Positions 50,903 to 59,800 of a DNA stretch of 64,000 nucleotides are shown here, in pieces. Under the pieces are notes generated by a model. That model had not been told where the DNA came from. It made no database searches and worked only from the letters and a program-made list of their open reading frames with translations. The position numbers and the translations under genes were made by a program. The number at the start of each line of letters is the position of its first letter. Position 1 is the stretch's first letter. The stretch is from Rahnella variigena (GTDB lineage: Bacteria; Pseudomonadota; Gammaproteobacteria; Enterobacterales; Enterobacteriaceae): positions 62,001 to 126,000 of the forward strand of contig NZ_NSDJ01000002.1 of NCBI RefSeq assembly GCF_003610915.1. Reading direction: 5' to 3'.

Positions 50903-52214
50903 GAGTGGTATTCCGTAAAGTCAGTTGTGGGATCAATGTCTGTAAGGCCTGCAACATATTGCTGGCCCAGAATCGTCCGGAGGGAGTGAGACTGAAGCGC
51001 GGGCCTTCGTTGTGCATCAGGCCGCATTGTTGCCATTGCTGCAACAGGGGTTCGAGCGGGAAAGGGTTTTCGATGATACGGCTAAGATCATAACGGCCTG
51101 CTTCGATGCCGCCCTGTAAATCCAGCCGCCAGCGGTGCTCACCGGTCGTCGCTGCGGTCATCATCATGATCGGTTTTTGTCCGGCGTCCATTTGCTGGTA
51201 ATACATCTCCAGGCTGCGCGCCGTCATATAGGATTGCCCACCGAGATTGCCGCCTGCGCCGCTGCCAAAAGCCAGACAGTCGGCTCCTTTTTTGATCAGC
51301 AAATTGTACAGATTGCGTTCGCGAGTGGTGCGCGCCCAGTGACTGTTGCTTATCTGATGCCAGCCGTTGCGCGCCAGAAAAGCTTCACCCTCGAGGTAAA
51401 AATCACGACGCTGAGTGACATCCGGCAGCGACACGCGTTTATTTTCCACCGCTTTGCCCAGCGGTGTGGAAGGCAGCAGATTCAGGGCGTAAAGATCGAC
51501 GCCATCAAGCGGTAAATCACGGACGATTTGCAAATCTTCCCGCCAGCTTTTAGTTGTCTGTTCCGGTAATCCGAACATCAGGTCGCAGACCACCGCAGCG
51601 CGATCACGCTCCCCGAGTTTACGCAAAAACTGTATCGCTTCTTCACGGCTGGCGCGGCGTCCCATGCGCTGGCGGACACGGGTATCAAACGTCTGGATAC
51701 CAATCGAAAAACGGTTTGCGCCCGCCTCCAGACAGGCGTCGATGCGCTCGTCATCGAAATTAAGGATCCGTCCCTCGACGGTGATTTCGCAATCCGGTGC
51801 CAGCGGCAAACAGCGACGCAGCGTGGTGATGATCCGGTGCAGCTGTTTTGCGCTGAGTGCCGTCGGTGTGCCGCCACCAAAATAGACAGCGTGGACAGGC
51901 GCGGACTGATGCAGCGGCGAAGCGGCTTCCTGTTCGATCTCCCGGATCAGATAATCACAGTATTGTTCTGTGGCCTCTGCTTCCAGTTTGTTCTGGTAGA
52001 ACCCGCAAAACTTACAGTGCGTCGCACAAAAGGGGATATGCAGATAGACCAGACGCTTATTGGCCGGAAGCGGACGCTGGCACAGCGCCTGCCACTGAGC
52101 GGGGATCTCCTGCGGCGGAACCGGCTGCTGTGGCCGCCAGGGCATCACTGCCCAGCGGTCAGGGAACGGCAGTCCGTCTGCGGCAGCGTAAAAACGCGTG
52201 AGGTCTAAGCTCAT
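50889..52214 (-). CDS. chuW: Heme-degrading radical SAM protein ChuW/HutW (anaerobilin synthase)
   Basis: A 441-residue HemN-like radical SAM enzyme that opens the heme ring without oxygen, releasing iron and a linear tetrapyrrole. The cluster motif is CATHCKFCGF (CX3CX2C), and HAVYFGGGTPTALSAKQL and RFSIGIQTFD follow as in HemN-like proteins. First gene of chuWXY with a perfect-looking Fur box 48-66 bases upstream of its ATG. Confidence 0.93.
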   Translation of the reverse strand: MSLDLTRFYAAADGLPFPDRWAVMPWRPQQPVPPQEIPAQWQALCQRPLPANKRLVYLHIPFCATHCKFCGFYQNKLEAEATEQYCDYLIREIEQEAASPLHQSAPVHAVYFGGGTPTALSAKQLHRIITTLRRCLPLAPDCEITVEGRILNFDDERIDACLEAGANRFSIGIQTFDTRVRQRMGRRASREEAIQFLRKLGERDRAAVVCDLMFGLPEQTTKSWREDLQIVRDLPLDGVDLYALNLLPSTPLGKAVENKRVSLPDVTQRRDFYLEGEAFLARNGWHQISNSHWARTTRERNLYNLLIKKGADCLAFGSGAGGNLGGQSYMTARSLEMYYQQMDAGQKPIMMMTAATTGEHRWRLDLQGGIEAGRYDLSRIIENPFPLEPLLQQWQQCGLMHNEGPRFSLTPSGRFWASNMLQALQTLIPQLTLRNTTHANG

Positions 52215-52261
52215 TGAGTTTGTCTTCTCCTAAAAACAATCATTCATTCGCCGGCATTAAA

Positions 52262-52280
52262 CGATAATGATTATCATTCG
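52262..52280 (-). promoter_or_regulatory. Fur box upstream of chuW
   Basis: CGATAATGATTATCATTCG is a near-consensus 19-bp Fur site, placed upstream of chuWXY. Iron-replete repression is expected. Confidence 0.9.
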
Positions 52281-52351
52281 ATCAAACCCAAAACGCATTT
52301 GTGATGATCTGTATCAAGTTTGGAAAAGTGAGGGAGGGTCCGAGGGATCAG

Positions 52352-52371
52352 TTCAGCGCTTCGCCTTATCC
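52352..52371. repeat. Left copy of 20-bp direct repeat (SDR 3' end fragment)
   Basis: TTCAGCGCTTCGCCTTATCC recurs exactly at 54590-54609, where it is the last codons and stop of the SDR gene. Similarity continues rightwards (TGATGGTGATATTTGTA against TGACGGCGATATCCGTA after a 10-base gap), so this is a decayed copy of the SDR 3' end. The remainder of 52215-52692 is AT-rich and has no gene. Confidence 0.8.
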
Positions 52372-52692
52372 TGATGGTGATATTTGTACAATACTGGACC
52401 AGGTCCAAATGAAAATTTTTCTTAACTGAACCTTTCCCGATGCGTAATGAATTTTAAAAATAGGGCTGCAGACATTAAACTTTAAGGTATTTCTTATTTC
52501 TGATAACAAAAATATCGTATTTAGGCCAGGGTTACGTAGCCAATAGCAGAAATTGAGAGGAGTATATAAATATTAAGGTTATTATTGTTTCAAAATATTT
52601 ATATGAGGGATTCATCAGGTATGTGAAAGTGATCTATGTGTCAGTTTTGTTTCATGATAAAATCAGGAGCACAAATTTTTAAATGATATAGG

Positions 52693-54474
52693 GTGTCTGC
52701 CAGCATGAATTCAGGTCTCAGATCTAATGGGAAGGGAAAGCAAAAAATAAGCATACTTATTGACTTTATTGCTTTTTTGGTAATACTTTTTGTTTTAAAT
52801 AAAACACTTATTGTTCCCCTTGTTGGCACCAGTAACTATTCAAGCTCATATGAACTTATACGTTATATTTGGCTTTCATCTCCATTAATTCTAATATTTA
52901 TAATCCTTCGAGTTCTGGGTGCGTCTTCATTATTTGCATTATTCCTGACAGTTGGGGTAATCTTAGTTTTAAACTATATAAACGGCACTAAAATAGCACT
53001 CACAGGTGAGCCTCTGTCTTTCAACGATATCTCATCAGGAGTGAATCTCAGCGTAAGTGCAAAATACGTGTCTTTCGCATCAATATTGAGAATTATAGCT
53101 GTATTGGTGCTGGGTGCTGTTGTGTTTATGTTGGGGCGTAAGTTAATCACAACAAAAATACATTATCGTATACTGGTGCTTCTCTTAATAATCACAGCTC
53201 CTTTTGTTTTGTCTCCCTATTTTGGTGAAGTATTCGGCAACAATAGTGCTATTACTGAAAAGTTTAATATTTTATTTAAAAAATACGACGTTGCATATTA
53301 TGCATGGGACTGGCCAAAGAATGAAGCTGCTCATGGATTACCGATGCACCTGGTGCAAACAAGCGTTAGAAAAACAGTACCTCATGCTACCAGGTTACAA
53401 CGTGAGTTGTTTCTCAAAAATAATGATGTTGACCCTTTAGTAACTCAGCAACCCCAAACAGTTATATACATATTATGTGAATCCTGTTGGTATGATAATA
53501 ACCATTTTAAAGAATATTTCCAGCCCTTGGTTAACTCAGGTTACAAGACCTTTAGAGCGACATCACCAGTATATGGAGGAGGAACGGCGAATGCAGAATT
53601 TGAAATGCTCACAGGATTGCCAAGTAATTCCGGGGTTCTTTCTGGTATAATTTACCAAGAGTATGCTGATTTAATAAAAGACAACGCCTCTTCCTTGCCT
53701 AACGCCTTGAATCATGAAGGATATCTGACAATTGCTGCTCATGACTATATCGGTAAATTTTGGCGCAGAGACGTCATGTATAAAAAGTTTGGCTTCGACA
53801 AATTTATCACTCTGGATGATATGGGGCAGTTGCCAAAAGCTTATAGCGATCAGAGAAAAACAGGAACATGGCCACCTGATGATTTCCTCCTATATCGCTC
53901 AGTTTTAAATGAAGTCATTAATAACCCAGGCAAGAAGATGTTTTTCCATCTTATTACTATGTCCTCTCATGGGCCTTATCCTCATGACAATGACTTAGGA
54001 GAAGGTATATATAAAAGCAGAGTGCAAGAAAACGTCAATCGGTTAGTGGAATTCACTGATAAGCTTTCACAATTAGAACCGAACGCAATTATCTTAGTTT
54101 ATGGGGACCACAAGCCTGCATTGAACCGCTATTTTTACGAGAATAAGGTGTTCCCTTCGAATCTATTTGTCAGAACAGGCAAGGAAGAGAATGATTTCTT
54201 ATTCGGAAAAAATGTCACCCCAGTAGATTATGGTGACGTACCCGCTTTCATCAAAGGAGGTGATGATAAAATTGTTCAAAAATTTATCTCAGATGCCAAC
54301 GGAAAGCCCTTTTTCTGTGTGTCATCAATTTTTGACAGGTATTTTATCAATTCCGGTATGTTCTCGTTTAACTATAATGTTCAGCATGGTTGCCTTTCTC
54401 CTCAACCTTATGACTATCATACTATGATAAACGTGACCCCGCCTTGGGTATATTCATTGTCTTTATTTGAATAA
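52693..54474 (+). CDS. LTA synthase-like membrane phosphoglycerol/phosphoethanolamine transferase
   Basis: A 593-residue protein, from GTG 52693 or ATG 52705. Residues ~20-185 hold about five membrane segments; the rest is a periplasmic sulfatase/alkaline-phosphatase-fold domain. Metal-site motifs: ILCESCWYD (Glu ligand), catalytic Thr in PVYGGGTANAEFEMLTGLPS, DYIGKFWRRDVMYKKFGF, FHLITMSSHGPY and VYGDHKPAL (Asp-His ligands). Relatives decorate lipids, glucans or lipopolysaccharide with phospho-headgroups. Base composition is clearly richer in AT than its neighbours and codon use differs, indicating acquisition from outside. Flanked by a repeated SDR 3' end. Confidence 0.85.
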   Translation: MSASMNSGLRSNGKGKQKISILIDFIAFLVILFVLNKTLIVPLVGTSNYSSSYELIRYIWLSSPLILIFIILRVLGASSLFALFLTVGVILVLNYINGTKIALTGEPLSFNDISSGVNLSVSAKYVSFASILRIIAVLVLGAVVFMLGRKLITTKIHYRILVLLLIITAPFVLSPYFGEVFGNNSAITEKFNILFKKYDVAYYAWDWPKNEAAHGLPMHLVQTSVRKTVPHATRLQRELFLKNNDVDPLVTQQPQTVIYILCESCWYDNNHFKEYFQPLVNSGYKTFRATSPVYGGGTANAEFEMLTGLPSNSGVLSGIIYQEYADLIKDNASSLPNALNHEGYLTIAAHDYIGKFWRRDVMYKKFGFDKFITLDDMGQLPKAYSDQRKTGTWPPDDFLLYRSVLNEVINNPGKKMFFHLITMSSHGPYPHDNDLGEGIYKSRVQENVNRLVEFTDKLSQLEPNAIILVYGDHKPALNRYFYENKVFPSNLFVRTGKEENDFLFGKNVTPVDYGDVPAFIKGGDDKIVQKFISDANGKPFFCVSSIFDRYFINSGMFSFNYNVQHGCLSPQPYDYHTMINVTPPWVYSLSLFE

Positions 54475-54500
54475 TTTAAGGCACGGAAAAATTTATTTGT

Positions 54501-54522
54501 GACCGCCGGAGCTTTGGCGGTC
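54501..54522 (+). terminator. Hairpin after the LTA-synthase-like gene
   Basis: GACCGCC / GGCGGTC perfect 7-bp stem, eight-base loop, 27 bases past the stop, followed only by TTA, so a weak terminator. Confidence 0.55.
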
Positions 54523-54589
54523 TTACAGCCCACACACAAATAGCAGCACCCAAGCGCTGACGTAGTTTCTGCAATCCTATTTATCCTGA

Positions 54590-54609
54590 TTCAGCGCTTC
54601 GCCTTATCC
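54590..54609. repeat. Right copy of 20-bp direct repeat (in SDR stop region)
   Basis: Same 20 bases as 52352-52371; here they encode the terminal DKAKR and stop of the SDR gene on the minus strand. The two copies bracket the AT-rich gene. Confidence 0.8.
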
Positions 54610-55295
54610 CGCCTCGGTCTGACGGCGATATCCGTAATTTGCGTATCGTCACTGGCGGCGATCACCAGACGCACCGCCGCAGCCACTGATTTCGGCGTGC
54701 TGTATTCACGCGGGTCGATGGCTTCAAAGTTGCCCTGACTTTCGCGAGTTTTGCGGTTCATCGGCGTATCTGTCGGGCCGGGCGCGACGGTGGAAACACG
54801 CACCCCGTATTCGCTTTCCTCCTGCCGCAGCGCGTGGGCGAGGGCGCTGAGGGCAAATTTTGACGCACAATACACCGTGTTTCCGCCATCAGCTTTGGTG
54901 CCGGATCCTGAACCGATAAACACCACCTGACCTTCCTGCTTTCTCAATGCAGGCAATGCCAGCCGGGTCAACTCAGCGGGCGCAAACACATTGATGGCAA
55001 ACTGCTGCTGCCAGTCCTCTGGCGTTGCATTTTCAAGACGCAATGGTTTGGAAATGGCCGCCGAATGCACCAGCACATCAATTGCCGGTAATTCACTCAC
55101 AAACTGCGCAACGGCGGCGAAGTCCAGCAGATTAATCTCTACCGCCTCGACATTTTCAATCAGGCGCAGCGCAGCCAGACTTTCTTTATTACGCCCAAGC
55201 GCATAGACCTGATGATCGCGCGCCAGATTATGAACAACCGCCAGCCCGATACCGCTGGTTCCGCCGGTGATAACTGCAACAGGGAATGAACTCAT
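54591..55295 (-). CDS. Short-chain dehydrogenase/reductase (SDR)
   Basis: A 234-residue classical SDR: cofactor motif ITGGTSGIGLAVV (TGxxxGxG), LVHSAAIS (NAG-like motif), catalytic Ser in FIGSGSGT and Tyr-x-x-x-Lys in VYCASKFALSALAHALRQEE, then VSTVAPGPTDTPMN. The substrate is unknown. Monocistronic; its promoter region (55296-55396) is cut off on the far side by an insertion sequence. Confidence 0.9.
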   Translation of the reverse strand: MSSFPVAVITGGTSGIGLAVVHNLARDHQVYALGRNKESLAALRLIENVEAVEINLLDFAAVAQFVSELPAIDVLVHSAAISKPLRLENATPEDWQQQFAINVFAPAELTRLALPALRKQEGQVVFIGSGSGTKADGGNTVYCASKFALSALAHALRQEESEYGVRVSTVAPGPTDTPMNRKTRESQGNFEAIDPREYSTPKSVAAAVRLVIAASDDTQITDIAVRPRRDKAKR

Positions 55296-55428
55296 GATGT
55301 TTTCCTCAGGTTTTTCATCAAGTTATCAGCTCAGCGCCGGGCGGACGATTGCGTTTATTGGATTAGCTTTTGTGCAAAAATGAAAAGCCCCGTAATTGGA
55401 CTGACCCCATAAAGTTGGACAGTTCATG

Positions 55429-56214
55429 TTAAGCGGCTTTCAGGGCCTGGGTTCGGTATTCTACCGGACTCAGGCCTTTTAATTTCAGGCTTATTCTTTC
55501 GTTGTTGTAGTAATGGATATACCCCTCTATCGCCTCCCTCAGTTCCCTGAGACTCCCGAACTGGCTCAGGTAAAAACACTCCGATTTCAGCGTACCGAAG
55601 AAGTTCTCCATTACAGCATTATCCAGGCAGTTTCCTTTACGCGACATACTTTGCGTTATGCCCTCTGCCTTTAATTTTGCCTGATAGGCTGCCATTCGAT
55701 ACTGCCAACCCTGATCCGAGTGCAACAACGGGGCATCTTCTGGACTGAGCTTTGCGAACGCATCACGCAGCATGGTATTCACCATTTCCATCACCGGTCT
55801 TTCCGACAGGCTGTATGAGATGATTTCCCGGTTAAAAAGATCGAGAACCGGTGACAGGTACAACTTTTTACCCTGTATCGAGAACTCTGTAACATCCGTA
55901 ACCCACTTTTCGTTGGCTTTTGATGCACTGAAGTCCCGACTCAGGAGGTTGGAGGCTGCCTTGCCCGCTTCCCCTTTCCAGGCGCGATATTTCTTCACCC
56001 TGATAAGCGACCGGAGCGACACCTCTGCCATCAGCCGCTGTACTGTTTTATGGTTCACCAGCAGCCCCTGCTTTCTCAGTGAGAGCGTGATCCTGCGGTA
56101 ACCATAACGCCCTTTATGATGGTGGTATATCTCTCTGATTTTGTCTTTCAGTCCGGCATGCCTGTCCACTCGCTTCAGCGCGTTCATATTGTGATACCAC
56201 GTACTGCGGGACAT
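55429..56214 (-). CDS. IS3-family transposase OrfB (catalytic part)
   Basis: DDE integrase domain with KWVTDVTEF (Asp), LHSDQGWQY (Asp) and NAVMENFFGTLK (Glu), plus the HTH_21-type N-terminal GRYGYRRI. The 261 residues are read from an internal ATG; the functional protein is most likely an OrfAB fusion made by -1 frameshifting, since OrfB lies in the -1 frame of OrfA. A CAAAAAG candidate slippage site is at 56277-56283. Confidence 0.93.
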   Translation of the reverse strand: MSRSTWYHNMNALKRVDRHAGLKDKIREIYHHHKGRYGYRRITLSLRKQGLLVNHKTVQRLMAEVSLRSLIRVKKYRAWKGEAGKAASNLLSRDFSASKANEKWVTDVTEFSIQGKKLYLSPVLDLFNREIISYSLSERPVMEMVNTMLRDAFAKLSPEDAPLLHSDQGWQYRMAAYQAKLKAEGITQSMSRKGNCLDNAVMENFFGTLKSECFYLSQFGSLRELREAIEGYIHYYNNERISLKLKGLSPVEYRTQALKAA

Positions 56215-56267
56215 CCCCGCTGCACGCAGAAGGTCACTAAGCGCATAATTACGCCTTAGCTCACTGA

Positions 56268-56792
56268 TTATTGCGGCTTTTTGCCGTTTTTCTCGCTTTG
56301 AACTAAGGCCTTTAGCTTTTTTAGGTAGGCATTCTCTGCACGCAGGTAACGGAGCTCAGCCCGCAGCTCTTCGGGAGATAACTTTTCCAGCGCCTCATCG
56401 GTAAGTGGGGATGCTTTTTTGGGTTTTGTCATGCCTTTTCTCCGGCCGGGTTTTATGCTCAGAAGTCCATTCTCACCAGCGTCTTTGTAGACATTAACCC
56501 AGTGCCGGACGACGGTCTCGTTTGAGATATTAAACCGTGCGGCAGCTTCGCGCATTGAAAGTTCTTCACCGAGAACAGTCCGGACAACAGCAATCCGGAA
56601 TGCCGGAGAATGGCGGTCATTTTTCCAGGTAATGCCATCAATACCGTGTAATTGCCAGGCTCTGACCCAGCGACGAACGGATGTTCTTTCGACACCAAAA
56701 CGTTCTGCGGTCCGTTGTGTCCCGTCATTTCCGTAGAGGTAATGGCTGACCACAGCCATTCTGGTTTCGAGGGTATATTTTGGCTTCGCCAT
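56268..56792 (-). CDS. IS3-family transposase OrfA (DNA-binding part)
   Basis: ATG 56792 with an AAGGTG site gives 174 residues. Two helix-turn-helix units (TQRTAERFGVERTSVRRWVRAW and SMREAAARFNISNETVVRHWVNVY) and a C-terminal leucine-zipper-like coil (LEKLSPEELRAELRYLRAENAYLKKLKAL), as in IS150 InsJ. The frame overlaps the upstream part of OrfB. Confidence 0.92.
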   Translation of the reverse strand: MAKPKYTLETRMAVVSHYLYGNDGTQRTAERFGVERTSVRRWVRAWQLHGIDGITWKNDRHSPAFRIAVVRTVLGEELSMREAAARFNISNETVVRHWVNVYKDAGENGLLSIKPGRRKGMTKPKKASPLTDEALEKLSPEELRAELRYLRAENAYLKKLKALVQSEKNGKKPQ

Positions 56793-56843
56793 AAAAAACT
56801 GCACCTTACTCAGTTGGGTGTCCAACTTTTGGGGTGCAGTCCA

Positions 56844-56857
56844 AATACGGGGCTTTG
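56844..56857 (-). terminator. Half of the glucan synthase terminator, interrupted by the IS
   Basis: Without the IS and one AAT copy the site would read GAAAAGCCCCGT-AAT-ACGGGGCTTTGA, a 10-bp perfect stem with a three-base loop, 14 bases past the glucan synthase stop. The arms now lie at 55383-55393 and 56847-56856. Confidence 0.75.
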
Positions 56858-56870
56858 AGTGGCAGCGGTA

Positions 56871-59800
56871 TTATTCTCCCAGTTCAACCTCCACCCGATG
56901 TTCAATTCCGTCATCATTGAGCGGGATCTTGTCATCAGGAAGCGGCGTGCCGTCCAGCGTGACGCGGTATTCTCCGGTACTGCGGCGGACGGTGATCAGA
57001 TAACGGCTGCTGCCCTGCTGATAAGTGACGGTGATTTCAGGCCAGTCCTGCGGAAGTTTGCTGTGGATCGAAATGGCATCGCCGTGGCGGGTGATGCCGA
57101 GCAGCGATTCGGTGATCAGGCGATACGTCCAGCCTGCGGAACCGGTGTACCAGCTCCAGCCACCGCGCCCGCTGTGCGGATCCACCGAGTAAATGTCGGC
57201 GGAAATCACGTATGGTTCGGCTTTGTAACGACTGACGGCCTCCGGCGTCAGGCTGTGATTAATCGGGTTGATCATCGACATCAGTTGCCACGCGCGTTCG
57301 GTGTTGCCTTGTCTGGCGAAAGCCATCACCGCCCAGATCGCACCGTGAGTGTATTGCCCGCCGTTTTCACGTACACCCGGCAGATAGCCACGGATATAAC
57401 CCGGATTCGGCCCGTTGCCGTCGAAAGGTGGCGTCAGCAGTTTGATGAGTCCCGCGTCACTGTCCACCAGATATTTGTCCACCGACTGCATGGCGCTGGC
57501 AGTACGTTCCGGCGTGCCTGCGCCGGAAAGCACTGACCAGCTCTGAGCGATGGCGTCAATCTGGCATTCCGCATTGACGTGCGAACCGAGATTTTCACCG
57601 CTGTCGAAATATCCGCGCAGATACCATTCCCCGTCCCAGGCATGATCGTTGAGATTTTGTTTCAGCTGCGCCGACTGTTCACGGCACAATGTGGCAGTGT
57701 TGGCGTCCTGACGGATGTCCGCCAGTTCGCCGTAACGTTGCAGCACGTCATACAGGAAGAAGCCCAGCCAGACGCTTTCCCCGCGCCCGCCCAGACCGAC
57801 CAGATTCATGCCGTCGTTCCAGTCGCCCGCGCCCATCAGCGGCAGACCGTGTTCACCCATTTTCAGGCCATGTTTCAGCGCGCGTATGCCGTGCTGCCAC
57901 AAGCTTTCGCGGGTTCCGCTGACCACCGGTTGTTCGTAAAACGACTCTTCGCCCGGGGCTAGTAAACGTGCCTCAAGATACGGCACCTGTTCTTCTGCAA
58001 TCGCGTGATCGCCGGTCACCGCGATGTAATGGCTGATGGCCAGCGGCAGCCACAAATAGTCATCGGAACAGCGGGTGCGGACGCCGTTGCCGGTTGGCGG
58101 GTGCCACCAGTGCTGGACGTCGCCTTCAACAAATTGCCGTGATGCACACAACAGGATCTGCTCACGCATCCGTTCCGGTGCCGCGTGAGTCAGCGCCAGC
58201 GTATCCTGCAACTGGTCGCGGAAACCAAACGCGCCGCCGGACTGGTAATAGCCGCTGCGGGCAAGGATCCGGCTGGCGAGGGTCTGATAAATCAGCCAGC
58301 CGTTAGTCAGCAAATCGACTGATTTATCCGGCGTGGTGATCTGAATTTTATCCAGCATCTGATGCCAGTGGTGATGAATTCTGTCCAGCTCAGCCTGCGC
58401 GGCGCCTTCCTGGAAGAACTGATGGATTAAGGCTTCGGCCTCACCGGCGTTTTGCCCCAGACCGAGGGCGAAAATAAAGGTGCGCTGATCGCCGTCGATG
58501 AGCGTGGTGGCGGACTGAACCGCACCGCACGGATCGAGCATTGCGCCGGTTTTATCCGACAGCCGCTGATTTTTCATTGCAGCGGGCGCTGCCGTTGACC
58601 CTGTGCGCCCGAGGAACTCACGACGATCGCCGCTCACCGAGCAGTGCGCGCCGGTTACGGCGAAGAAGGCGGTGCGCGGGGAGCCGTTACTGGTGTAATG
58701 GTTGGTCGCCAGCACGCCGCAACCCTGAGCCACGTGTGCCGCAGAGGTAACGATGTGCATAGCCGATTTGGCGCGTAAATCCGCCATCACCCATTCAGCA
58801 TAACCGGTCACTGAGAGCCTGCGTGGCCGCCCGGAAAGGTTGGTCAGCGTCAGCATAATCAGTTTCACCGGCGCATGTTCCGCCACTAATACCGTCATTT
58901 CGCTGCTGATCCCGTGTCCGGTGTGTTCAAAAACGCTGTAGCCAAAACCGTGGCGTGTCACATAGCCGCCGTTACCACGTACTGGTAACGGTGCCGGTGA
59001 CCAGACGCTGCCGGTTTCCTCATCGCGCAGATAGAACGCTTCACCGGAGCTGTCGCTGACCGGGTCGTTTTCCCATGGCGTCAGGCGGTATTCGTGGGCA
59101 TTTTCAAACCACGTATAGGCCTGTCCGCTTTCTGAAATCACCGTCCCGAAACCGGCATTCGCCAGCACGTTTGACCACGGCGCAGGCGTATTCTGACCTT
59201 CGTTGAGCACAATCTGATATTCACGTCCGTCCGGCGAGAATCCGCCCAGCCCGTTGAAACAGGTCAGGTCACGTGGTGCTGCGGCAACCGGCGTATTGTC
59301 GGTGACGGTGCGTACCGGCAACAGAGCAGGCAGTGAGACGTGTGGCAATTGCATACGCAGGTTGAGCTGATCGGCCAGCGAGCCGCGGCGGTCGTCGATC
59401 ACCACCCGCGCCACACTCATCAGCAATGTGCGGTCTTCCTGCGTCAGTTGTTCGCCATTGCGAACAAAAATTCCGCCCGGAATATCGGTCTGACTGGAGC
59501 CCGCGCCGGAAGCGACCAGGCTGAGGATCTGATTTTGCAACGCCTGCTGATAGCCGCCGGAGTCATTGCATAACAACACCAGATCCACCTTCAGCCCTTT
59601 GAGACGCCAGTAGTTGTGCGCGCGGATAAGTTGCGTCACTAGCCCGATATTTTCATCGCTGGTCAGGGTGAGCAGCACGATCGGCAGATCGCCGGAAAGC
59701 GATTGCCCCCACAGACCGGATTGTCCGCGGCGGTTGGCGGCCACGGTCTGCGCATCGCCGCGCAGTTCCTGACTGGCGAAAACCAGCGCACCGGCCAGAC

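Larger units (their letters stand above)
55397..56843 (-). mobile_element. IS3-family insertion sequence (IS150 group), complete
   Basis: A 1447-bp element with imperfect terminal inverted repeats: left TGGACTGACCCCATAAAG..., right end complementing TGGACTGCACCCCAAAAG.... Flanked by a 3-bp target duplication AAT (55394-55396 and 56844-56846). Two overlapping-frame ORFs encode transposase. The insertion splits a hairpin: AAAAGCCCCGT on the left and ACGGGGCTTT on the right. Confidence 0.93.
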
